Source of the DNA: CBDCHC01 sp965277055
GTDB lineage: Bacteria; Pseudomonadota; Gammaproteobacteria; PS1; Pseudothioglobaceae
Assembly (NCBI GenBank): GCA_965277055.1
Contig: CBDIBM010000001.1
Location: 1-7,421 of the forward strand
Direction of reading: 5' to 3'
Length of the DNA: 7,421 bases
In this document: positions 1-6,107 of the stretch, in pieces
Layout of the letters: each line of letters starts with the position of its first letter
How positions within the stretch are numbered: the stretch's first letter is position 1
Made by a program: the position numbers and the translations under genes
The notes under the pieces: generated by a model
What the model was told of the DNA's origin: nothing
What the model saw: the letters and a program-made list of their open reading frames with translations, nothing else
Databases searched by the model: none

Positions 1-302
1 TTATGGATAAGCACGTATACTTATCTTCTTTAGGTGTAGGAGGGTTGATTGGTATTACCTATGGGGCTGCAGTTTTATTGAGCGAAGTAAATACTATTGC
101 GCACAAAACCAAAATATTGCTTCTGAGTTTTTTATTAATTGCTCATGCATTAATTGAAGAAACCTTGTTATATGCGTTATTTAATGCAGATATTTGGGCT
201 ATTTTATATATAAGAGTGGGGTTAGCATTATGTCTAGTAGCAGTAGTCTGGGTGTATTTAGAATATCAGGAGCGCACACATAGTCAAAAGGGTATTACCT
301 AG
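1..302 (+). CDS. Nucleoside recognition (Gate) domain membrane protein, C-terminal fragment
   Basis: This is the 3' end of a gene that begins before the window. An ATG at base 3 is in frame, but family alignment from memory places it inside the second Gate domain, so it is probably an internal methionine. The visible 99 residues contain hydrophobic segments at about 10-29, 38-60 and 65-85, so the protein sits in the inner membrane. The motif HALIEET (48-54) matches the H-S-L-I-E-D-T block that I recall from proteobacterial nucleoside recognition domain proteins of about 300 residues, and the GITYGAAVLL stretch (17-26) fits the glycine-rich segment before it. The Gate fold is shared with nucleoside transporters and spore maturation proteins, but the substrate of this branch is unknown. 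The gene is convergent with the Cas6-like gene, and the two stop codons are directly adjacent with no terminator between them. Family assignment is fairly secure; no function is claimed. Confidence 0.72.
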   Translation, partial: MDKHVYLSSLGVGGLIGITYGAAVLLSEVNTIAHKTKILLLSFLLIAHALIEETLLYALFNADIWAILYIRVGLALCLVAVVWVYLEYQERTHSQKGIT

Positions 303-968
303 TTATACTGCCTCTACAGTATCTATCCCTTTTTGTGGCACAAATACCCCAAAGCCTAAGAGAGTATTCATCCCAAGCCCTGTTTCTTGCAGATGTACTG
401 ACTGTGATTTTGTCAAATCTGCAACCATAAGTGAGCGTGTTACTATTGCTCCCTCATCAGTAGTAATAGTGCGTTCTAACCCCGCCATAAGTTTTTTTGG
501 AGTAATATCTTTACTGACTAATATTTGAGCACATTCTGTGAGAAATTCTTCTTCGCTAGAGGTAGTAGTAGGCACTGTTTTGGCAAATAAAATAGAGCTA
601 TCACTGAGTTTTTTAGGTGTGGTAGCTTTTAAGATATCTACTGTATATTCCCCTAATATGAGGGTCATACCAATAATGCTCTGGGCATCTTGAATGCGTT
701 CTTTAGGGAGGCGAATAGTAAACTTAGAGCGTCTTGAGGGGTAGAACAATCCTGCTTTATTTTGTTGCCAACCATTGCCGTCGGCTACGCTAATATCTAG
801 AAGTGATGAGGATACTTCACTAAGCCACGGAAGTTCTTTAAGTAAAGCGGTACTTAATAAAAAAATATTATCAATCGGGAGTAATGGACTGCTGATATTA
901 AATGAAAGATCCATAACATCATCTGGAACAACATAACTTTCATCTTTATTATCTTCTTGCCAAAACAT
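303..968 (-). CDS. Standalone Cas6/Cmx6-like RAMP protein (type I-MYXAN Cas6 family)
   Basis: The protein has 221 residues and resembles the Cmx6 branch of Cas6, the endoribonuclease that cuts CRISPR precursor RNA into guide RNAs. Visible family marks, in order, are the N-terminal D-L-S-F-N strand (20-24), the L-P-x-D segment (30-33), LPWL (46-49), RLPKERI (86-92), a TRSLMV strand (178-183) and the C-terminal RAMP glycine-rich loop GLGMNTLLGFG (197-207) followed by VFVPQKGI. The length is normal for Cas6. No repeat array, Cascade gene, cas1, cas2 or cas3 is seen, so it stands alone within this window. Only one histidine is present (H192). Remembered family members usually have histidines after the L-P-x-D and in the F-V-P-H-K end, where this protein has N34 and Q212, so cleavage by the usual mechanism is doubtful. 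It starts at an ATG without a clear Shine-Dalgarno sequence and is divergent from rnc. Family is likely; the role is unknown. Confidence 0.75.
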   Translation of the reverse strand: MFWQEDNKDESYVVPDDVMDLSFNISSPLLPIDNIFLLSTALLKELPWLSEVSSSLLDISVADGNGWQQNKAGLFYPSRRSKFTIRLPKERIQDAQSIIGMTLILGEYTVDILKATTPKKLSDSSILFAKTVPTTTSSEEEFLTECAQILVSKDITPKKLMAGLERTITTDEGAIVTRSLMVADLTKSQSVHLQETGLGMNTLLGFGVFVPQKGIDTVEAV

Positions 969-998
969 ATTAAAATAAGGTGCTTAAAAGAATAGAGT

Positions 999-1007
999 AT
1001 TATCCCA
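999..1007 (-). promoter_or_regulatory. Possible extended -10 promoter for the Cas6-like gene
   Basis: Read on the minus strand, this site is TGGGATAAT, which fits an extended -10 element (TG-n-GATAAT). No convincing -35 hexamer lies upstream. Transcription would begin near 992 and give a leader of about 24 bases before the ATG at 968. The element sits immediately before the chosen rnc start at 1010, so both genes would be controlled from this 41-base divergent space. A small inverted repeat, TAAG-GTG-CTTA (976-986), lies between the two starts. The evidence is a motif match only. Confidence 0.3.
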
Positions 1008-1009
1008 TA

Positions 1010-1672
1010 ATGGTAGAATTAGAGCGTTTAATTACACACACATTTAGTAATCCTGAATTACTCACCAGGGCACTCACTCATAAAAGCCATAGTAAAGAAC
1101 ATAACGAACGACTTGAGTTTTTGGGCGATAGTATTTTAGGTGTAGTTATTTCTGAATATCTATATCAGCATTTTTCTACCTCACCTGAAGGAATGCTTAC
1201 CCGAATGAAATCATCACTAGTGCGGGGTGCTACTCTGTGTGAATTGGCAAAAGAACTCAATTTACCAAACTTTCTCATACTGGGAAGTGGTGAGCGTAAA
1301 TCTAATGGTAAGCATAATCCTACCATACTTGAAAATACTTTTGAAGCAGTTATTGGAGCAGTATTTTTAGATGCGGGATTCACTAAGACCAAAGAAGTTA
1401 TTTTGACTCTATATGCGAACCGACTACAGGATATTTCTGAGCATACGAGGCTTAAAGATAACAAAAGTACTTTGCAAGAACTCTTACAAAAGCATAAACT
1501 CAGCCTACCAGAATACACAGTAGAAGAAATGATAGGTCAAGATCACAATGCGATATTTAAAGTGCATGCTCAGATAACCAGCTTGCAACTTTCATGCATT
1601 TGTCAAGGAAAAACCATCAAAATCGCTGAGCAAAATTGTGCTGGGGAGTTACTTGGGCGTATTGAATTATGA
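1010..1672 (+). CDS. rnc: Ribonuclease III
   Basis: RNase III cuts double-stranded RNA, including the rRNA precursor and structured mRNAs, as a cytoplasmic homodimer. The 220-residue product has the catalytic domain at about 1-145 and a double-stranded RNA-binding domain at about 150-220. The signature NERLEFLGDSILG (32-44) supplies E33, E36 and D40, which match E38, E41 and D45 of E. coli. E60 matches E65 and E112 matches E117. The residue at the D114 position is N109, an Asp-to-Asn change. The RNA-binding domain ends with a recognisable but weak K-x-A-E-Q helix (KIAEQ). A GTG at 980 would add ten residues, but the ATG at 1010 gives the family's usual start and length; neither has a clear ribosome binding site. 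The gene overlaps purN by four bases (ATGA). The era gene, which commonly follows rnc, is absent. The gene is divergent from the Cas6-like gene. Confidence 0.96.
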   Translation: MVELERLITHTFSNPELLTRALTHKSHSKEHNERLEFLGDSILGVVISEYLYQHFSTSPEGMLTRMKSSLVRGATLCELAKELNLPNFLILGSGERKSNGKHNPTILENTFEAVIGAVFLDAGFTKTKEVILTLYANRLQDISEHTRLKDNKSTLQELLQKHKLSLPEYTVEEMIGQDHNAIFKVHAQITSLQLSCICQGKTIKIAEQNCAGELLGRIEL

Positions 1673-2229
1673 AACGAGTTGTTGTATTAATATCTGGTAA
1701 TGGCTCGAATCTTGCTTCTATTATCACTCATGCCACAGAGATTGGGGTGGAAATCACTCTGGTGGTTAGTAACGTTGCAGGTGCATATGGATTAGTGAGA
1801 GCAATGGATGCGGGTATTCCTACAGCACTTATAGAAAGCAAGGGAAAAACCAGAGAAGAATTTGAACAACTACTCATGCAAACGATTGATAACACACAAC
1901 CAGATGTAATTGTTTTAGCAGGGTTTATGCGGATTTTGACTCATACATTTGTTGATAAATATGCGGGCAAAATGCTCAATATTCATCCATCGTTACTTCC
2001 TAAATTTAAAGGATTACATACTCATAAACGCGCACTTGATGCTGGTGAGTCAACACATGGTGCAACAGTACATATGGTATCTTCAGAACTGGATAGTGGT
2101 GAAATTATTTTACAAGATTCGCTAGATATTTTGCCTACTGATACCCCCGAAAGTCTAGCGAGTAGAGTACTTATATTAGAGCACAAGCTGTATCCTGCTG
2201 CTATTCGCCTCTTTCTTGAACGCAGCTGA
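1669..2229 (+). CDS. purN: Phosphoribosylglycinamide formyltransferase (GART)
   Basis: PurN transfers a formyl group from 10-formyltetrahydrofolate to glycinamide ribonucleotide, the third step of purine synthesis, in the cytoplasm. The 186-residue product is slightly shorter than the E. coli enzyme (212) but complete. The phosphate-binding loop SGNGSNL is at 9-15. The folate and catalytic core includes LAGFMRIL (83-90) and NIHPSLLPKFKG (104-115). The catalytic triad is N104, H106 and D142, matching N106, H108 and D144 of E. coli, and HGATVH (130-135) and ELDSGEIILQ (140-149) complete the active site. The ATG overlaps the rnc stop as ATGA, which suggests translational coupling. The DUF3108 gene starts two bases after its stop, an order seen with purN in several proteobacteria. 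The more usual partner purM is not present in the window. No separate promoter is evident. Confidence 0.97.
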   Translation: MKRVVVLISGNGSNLASIITHATEIGVEITLVVSNVAGAYGLVRAMDAGIPTALIESKGKTREEFEQLLMQTIDNTQPDVIVLAGFMRILTHTFVDKYAGKMLNIHPSLLPKFKGLHTHKRALDAGESTHGATVHMVSSELDSGEIILQDSLDILPTDTPESLASRVLILEHKLYPAAIRLFLERS

Positions 2230-2231
2230 AT

Positions 2232-2890
2232 ATGAGTTATCGTGCATTCGTGACCTTATTTACTCTTATTATTGGGGTAAATATATATGCATCATTACCC
2301 CTACATACTCTTAGCTATGACATCTCTAATAACGGTGTTGCTTTGGGTAATGAGGTACGCACACTTACTAAGGAAGGAGAAATATATACCTATACAGCAG
2401 CTACGCAGACTTCAGGGTTTGTCAAACTGTTTTTTGATTATCAGTTATCTGTTATATCATCATTTAGGGTTACTCCAGAGCTTTCACCATTTCATATCAA
2501 ATCAAAGAATCAAAAGATGGCTCTATCACACAAGACGTTAGTCTTTCTTTTTCGAATGACTCAGTCAAAACAGATACCAAAAAATGGATTCCTCAGAAGA
2601 GAGCCCTAGATGTCTTGAGTATTTTTTTAGCATTAGGGCATGATTATCAAGCAAATAGAGCATTAGAATATCAAGTTGCAGATGGAAAGAAGCTTAAAAC
2701 TCAAGTATTTGAGGTAAAAGAAGAGAGAGACATATCTCTGACTATCAATAATACACTTGAAAATCTTTCAGTTATTGTCCTGACAAATAACAACGATATT
2801 GAAGTATTTTTGAGTCCAAAATATCAATATATTCCTGTGCGAGTTATCAAGAAATCCTGGGAATACCAATTAACAAAAATTGATTTTTAA
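2232..2890 (+). pseudogene. DUF3108 periplasmic protein gene, split by a frameshift
   Basis: The two open frames, 2232-2609 and one ending at 2890, are halves of one DUF3108-family gene. The first frame encodes a signal peptide (hydrophobic 6-19, likely cut after A20) and the family start LPLHTLSYDISNNGVALG (22-39). Around residue 88 the family pattern leaves this frame and continues in the -1 frame: LSPFH joins YQIKESKDGSI if the T at 2495 is read twice, which would mean CATTATCAA had become CATATCAA by loss of one base. The second frame then carries the conserved LEYQVADGKKLKTQVF and LSPKYQYIPVRV blocks. The joined product would be 219 residues, normal for the family. The frame switch must lie between 2468 and 2606, because stop codons bound it on both sides. 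The function of DUF3108 proteins is not known. Codon use on both sides looks intact, so the lesion is recent, a sequencing error, or decoded by frameshifting. Confidence 0.85.
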
Positions 2891-2898
2891 AGTATAAT
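2870..2898 (+). promoter_or_regulatory. Sigma70-type promoter for icd and following genes
   Basis: TTAACA (2870-2875) and TATAAT (2893-2898) are separated by exactly 17 bases. The -35 matches the consensus at five of six positions and the -10 at all six. The site lies inside the last codons of the DUF3108 gene, and transcription would start near 2905, about 24 bases before the icd ATG. It is the best promoter match in the window and probably drives icd, gltA and at least ubiE, whose spacing is very tight. Confidence 0.7.
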
Positions 2899-2925
2899 GT
2901 TCCTATTATTACTTTTTATAGGAAC
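2899..2925. repeat. Inverted repeat covering the icd ribosome binding site
   Basis: GTTCCTAT (2899-2906) and ATAGGAAC (2918-2925) are perfect 8-base complements around an 11-base loop. The right arm contains the AGGA ribosome binding site (2920-2923), five bases before the ATG at 2929. The left arm directly follows the -10 box and largely precedes the predicted transcription start. RNA read through from upstream could therefore fold and hide the binding site, while RNA from the icd promoter would lack most of the left arm. Alternatively it is a DNA operator between the -10 box and the gene. The repeat is certain; the role is inferred. Confidence 0.55.
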
Positions 2926-2928
2926 CAT

Positions 2929-4176
2929 ATGAGTTTTAACAATATTTCACTCCCAGAAGGGGATACTATTTCATATATTGATAATGTGATTCAAGTTGGT
3001 GATATGCCTATCATAGGCTATATTGAAGGTGATGGAATTGGCTTAGATGTCTCTCCCGTCATGAAAAAAGTAGTAGATCATGCAGTCAGTAAAGCCTATG
3101 GTGGGAGTAGACAAATACAGTGGTGTGAGATTTATGCGGGTGAAAAAGCAAATGCAGTATATGGTGAGTACCTCCCTCAAGAGACATTAGACTTTATTTC
3201 ACAATATAAAGTGGCTATTAAGGGGCCATTAACAACTCCAGTAGGTGGTGGCATGCGCTCACTCAATGTGGCGATTCGTCAAGAACTTGATTTATATACC
3301 TGCCTACGCCCCGTTCGTTATTTTAAAGGAACTCCTTCACCAGTAAAACAACCAGAGTTGATTGATATGGTAATTTTTAGAGAGAACTCAGAAGATATTT
3401 ATGCAGGTATTGAATATAAATCTGGTACAGATGAAGCTCAAAAATTGATCGACTTTTTAACTAACGAATTAGGCGTTACTAAAATTAGATTTCCTGAGAC
3501 TTCTGGTATAGGTATTAAACCTGTTTCAAAAGATGGAACTAAGAGACTTTTTCGCGGAGCTATTGAATATGCTATTACCAATAACAAACCTTCGGTAACT
3601 TTGGTGCATAAGGGCAATATTATGAAATGGACTGAGGGTGCATTTAGAGATTGGGGTTATGAACTTGCCAAAGAAGAATATGGCGCTGTAGAAATTGATG
3701 GTGGTCCATGGTGCGAAATAAAGAACCCAAATACGGGAGAGTCAATTATCATTAAAGATGCCATAGCAGATGCATTTTTACAACAAATTTTATTGCGTCC
3801 TGCTGAGTATTCTGTGATTGCTACGCTGAACCTAAATGGTGACTATATATCTGACGCATTAGCTGCACAAGTAGGAGGCATTGGTATTGCTCCAGGGGCA
3901 AACCTTTCTGATGAATTAGCAGTATTTGAAGCAACTCATGGCACTGCTCCAAAGTATGCTGGGCAAAATAAAGTAAATCCAGGTTCGGTGATTTTAAGTG
4001 CAGAAATGATGCTCAGACATCTTGGCTGGGTGGAAGCTGCTGATTTAATAATTCATAGTATGGAAACAACTATTAGCAATAAAACGGTAACATATGATTT
4101 GGAGCGCCTCATGGAGGGAGCAACATTACTAAGTTGTTCTGAGTTTGGCGATGAATTAATACATAATATGGACTAA
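2929..4176 (+). CDS. icd: NADP-dependent isocitrate dehydrogenase
   Basis: The enzyme oxidises isocitrate to 2-oxoglutarate and CO2 in the TCA cycle and yields NADPH. The 415-residue product aligns with E. coli Icd (416 residues) along its whole length. The substrate site includes S111 and N113 within the GGGMRSLNVAIRQE loop, R117, R127, R151, Y158, K228 (LVHKGN) and metal ligands D305 and D309 (NLNGDYISDA). NADP preference is shown by K342-Y343 in HGTAPKY and by Y389 and R393 in YDLERLMEG, matching K344, Y345, Y391 and R395 of the E. coli enzyme. S111 is the residue that AceK phosphorylates in E. coli, but no aceK gene is in view. This is the one gene here with a clear Shine-Dalgarno sequence (AGGA, 2920-2923). 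It has its own promoter at 2870-2898, and gltA follows after five bases. Confidence 0.98.
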   Translation: MSFNNISLPEGDTISYIDNVIQVGDMPIIGYIEGDGIGLDVSPVMKKVVDHAVSKAYGGSRQIQWCEIYAGEKANAVYGEYLPQETLDFISQYKVAIKGPLTTPVGGGMRSLNVAIRQELDLYTCLRPVRYFKGTPSPVKQPELIDMVIFRENSEDIYAGIEYKSGTDEAQKLIDFLTNELGVTKIRFPETSGIGIKPVSKDGTKRLFRGAIEYAITNNKPSVTLVHKGNIMKWTEGAFRDWGYELAKEEYGAVEIDGGPWCEIKNPNTGESIIIKDAIADAFLQQILLRPAEYSVIATLNLNGDYISDALAAQVGGIGIAPGANLSDELAVFEATHGTAPKYAGQNKVNPGSVILSAEMMLRHLGWVEAADLIIHSMETTISNKTVTYDLERLMEGATLLSCSEFGDELIHNMD

Positions 4177-4181
4177 AAAAA

Positions 4182-5315
4182 ATGGAATATATACCCGGAT
4201 TAGCAGGAGTTCCTGCTACCAAAAGTGCAATATCATCAATTGATGGTCCTAATGGAATCTTAGCATATAGAGGCTATTCTATCCAAGAATTAGTTGCACA
4301 CTCTTCCTTTGAAGAGGTTGCTATGTTACTGCAATATGGAGAGTTACCCACTTCAGAGGAGTTACAAGCATTTACCGACACTCTAAAAAAACGCTATGAA
4401 GTAAAACGTAATATTCGTACTATGATGTGGTCTATTCCGAGTCATGGACACCCAATGGATGTATTGCAAACGACTATTGCCTCTATGGCTACTTTTTATC
4501 CAGATGCAGGTGCAGATGATTTGTATTCGAAATATACTCAGAGTGCACTATTGAAAATCATCTCTAATATGAGTACTTTGGTTGCCATGTGGTCTCGAAT
4601 ATCTAGTGGTTATGATCCTATTCCGCCGAGTTCTGAGATGGGGTATGCGGAAAATTTCTTATATATGTGTTTTGGTGAGCAACCTAATCCCGATATTATC
4701 AAATTATTTGATGCATGTTTAATTTTACATGCGGAACATACTATTAATGCCAGTACCTTTTCTGCCATGGTAACTGCCTCTACACTTGCTAATCCATTTG
4801 CTTCTATTTCTGCGGCAGTAGGTACCTTGGCGGGAAGTTTACATGGCGGTGCTAATGAAGATGTGCTTAATATGCTTGATAAAATAGGCAGTGTAGCAAA
4901 TGTACGCCCATTTATTGAAGACCGATTAGCGAATAAAAAATTGATTTATGGTATGGGTCACCGAGAGTATTCTACCAAAGATCCAAGAGCTACGATATTA
5001 CAATCTATGATTATGGATTATGTAAACAAACACAACGTTACTCTATCCAAAAGGTTTGAAATTGCTCTTGAAGTTGAGCGTGTGTGTGAAGAACTCCTAG
5101 CTCATAAAGGTGTATATCCTAATGTAGATTTTTATTCTGGAATTTTGTATTCAGAAATTTTCCACATTCATCGTCAATTTTTTACTCCTATTTTTGCTAT
5201 TGCTCGAAGTGCGGGTTGGGTGGCACATTGGAGTGAGCAAGTATCTGAAAATAAAATATTTAGACCAACACAAATATACACTGGATATGAGTCTAGACAC
5301 TATCCAACTTCGTGA
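4182..5315 (+). CDS. gltA: Citrate synthase, short (Gram-positive/cyanobacterial-like) type
   Basis: Citrate synthase condenses acetyl-CoA and oxaloacetate to start the TCA cycle. The 377-residue product opens at once with the YIPGLAGVPATKSAISSIDG motif (3-22) and lacks the extra N-terminal domain of the 427-residue E. coli enzyme, so it belongs to the short form known from Bacillus, cyanobacteria and PrpC-like proteins. Active-site residues are H221 (LHGGAN), H260 (GMGHREY) and D316 (NVDFYSG), with substrate-binding H183, H186, R269 and R342 in conserved settings. The short form is typically a dimer and not inhibited by NADH as the E. coli hexamer is; that is inferred from family knowledge. 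A 2-methylcitrate synthase is possible, since the families overlap, but the icd neighbour and absence of prpB or prpD genes favour citrate synthase. The start is five bases after icd in an A-rich stretch without a Shine-Dalgarno sequence. The stop overlaps the ubiE GTG by four bases. Confidence 0.92.
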   Translation: MEYIPGLAGVPATKSAISSIDGPNGILAYRGYSIQELVAHSSFEEVAMLLQYGELPTSEELQAFTDTLKKRYEVKRNIRTMMWSIPSHGHPMDVLQTTIASMATFYPDAGADDLYSKYTQSALLKIISNMSTLVAMWSRISSGYDPIPPSSEMGYAENFLYMCFGEQPNPDIIKLFDACLILHAEHTINASTFSAMVTASTLANPFASISAAVGTLAGSLHGGANEDVLNMLDKIGSVANVRPFIEDRLANKKLIYGMGHREYSTKDPRATILQSMIMDYVNKHNVTLSKRFEIALEVERVCEELLAHKGVYPNVDFYSGILYSEIFHIHRQFFTPIFAIARSAGWVAHWSEQVSENKIFRPTQIYTGYESRHYPTS

Positions 5316-6049
5316 GCGACACCACACATTTCGGTTTTACAGATGTACCTACTGAGCAAAAACAAGGCTTAGTTAAAGGAGTTTTTGATAGCGTAGCATC
5401 CAAATATGACATCATGAATGATGCAATGTCACTGGGTATCCACCGGTTATGGAAGCGCTATGCAATTACTCATAGTTCGGTAAAAACTGGTGATATAGTG
5501 TTAGATATAGCAGGGGGCACTGGTGACTTAGCTCGTCAATTTAGAGATCGAGTGGGGGAGAAAGGCAAGGTTATTCTTTCTGATATTAATAATGCAATGT
5601 TGCGTGTTGGTCGAGATAATAATATTGACCATGGATATAGCGATATTGAAGTCATTCAGTCCAATGCCGAGCACTTATGTTTCGCTGATAATACTTTTGA
5701 TATCGTCTCAATTGCCTTTGGTCTAAGAAATGTGACACATAAAGACCAAGCACTAGCAGAATTTGCCCGAGTGCTAAAGCCAGAAGGAACCTTGATTATT
5801 TTAGAGTTCTCTAAACTAGAAAGTACTATACTACAACAACTCTATGACGGATACTCGTTTAATATTTTGCCAAAATTGGGCAAATTCATTGCCAATGATG
5901 AAGCAAGTTATCAGTACTTGGCTGAGTCTATTCGTAAACACCCTGATCAAGATACTCTCAAGCAAATGGTGATGGACGCTGGGTTTAACTTTTGTGAATA
6001 TCATAATCTTTCTGGGGGCATTGTTGCAATGCATAAAGCAACAAAATAG
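5312..6049 (+). CDS. ubiE: Ubiquinone/menaquinone C-methyltransferase UbiE
   Basis: UbiE methylates the benzoquinol ring during ubiquinone synthesis, and demethylmenaquinol where menaquinone is made, using S-adenosylmethionine. The 245-residue product is close to the E. coli length (251). The N-terminal signature KYDIMNDAMSLGIHRLWKR is at 31-49. The SAM-binding glycine motif LDIAGGTGDLA is at 64-74, and the acidic residue after the second strand is D91. FGLRNV (136-141), RVLKPEGTLIILEFSK (153-168) and the UbiE-specific SYQYLAESIRKHPDQ (199-213) follow. The end is NLSGGIVAMHKA. The start is a GTG that overlaps the gltA stop (GTGA), so translation is probably coupled. No menaquinone-specific gene is in the window, and ubiJ and ubiB follow, so a ubiquinone role is the better reading. 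Confidence 0.97.
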   Translation: MSDTTHFGFTDVPTEQKQGLVKGVFDSVASKYDIMNDAMSLGIHRLWKRYAITHSSVKTGDIVLDIAGGTGDLARQFRDRVGEKGKVILSDINNAMLRVGRDNNIDHGYSDIEVIQSNAEHLCFADNTFDIVSIAFGLRNVTHKDQALAEFARVLKPEGTLIILEFSKLESTILQQLYDGYSFNILPKLGKFIANDEASYQYLAESIRKHPDQDTLKQMVMDAGFNFCEYHNLSGGIVAMHKATK

Positions 6050-6107
6050 TGGAAATTAGTGTATGTATCCCTATATAGTTTTTTATACTTTCTTTGTATA
6101 CTGACCA
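6050..6107 (+). other. AT-rich gap between ubiE and ubiJ
   Basis: At 58 bases this is the longest gap in the icd-ubiB block. It holds two TATACT hexamers (6084-6089 and 6097-6102) that resemble -10 boxes, but neither has a good -35 at 16-18 bases. The palindrome CTATATAG (6071-6078) and an inverted repeat TATAC/GTATA (6084-6100, seven-base loop) are also present. There is no Shine-Dalgarno sequence before the ubiJ ATG. A weak internal promoter for ubiJ-ubiB is possible but not shown. Confidence 0.25.

Noticed and set aside
305..333. Hairpin ATACTG/CAGTAT (305-322) followed by CCCTTTTT as a terminator for the membrane-protein gene
   Set aside because: The stem is only six pairs and AT-rich, and the T run starts seven bases after it, so it does not meet a normal intrinsic terminator. 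It also lies in the Cas6-like coding region.
980..1009. GTG at 980 as the rnc start
   Set aside because: It would add ten residues not found in the family, has no spaced ribosome binding site, and leaves only 11 bases to the divergent gene. The ATG at 1010 gives the family's usual start.
1165..1518. Minus-strand open frame of 117 codons within rnc
   Set aside because: It lies wholly inside the conserved RNase III coding region, and its product is serine/leucine/cysteine-rich with no recognisable motif. It is a shadow frame.
2287..2541. Plus-strand open frame of 84 codons overlapping the DUF3108 gene
   Set aside because: It is in a third frame relative to both family-like halves and shows no family pattern.
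5831..6034. Minus-strand open frame inside ubiE
   Set aside because: It is antisense to the conserved C-terminal part of UbiE and has no recognisable product.
6080..6102. TATACT hexamers as a promoter for ubiJ-ubiB
   Set aside because: No acceptable -35 hexamer is found at 16-18 bases from either copy, and the second would start transcription at about the ubiJ ATG.
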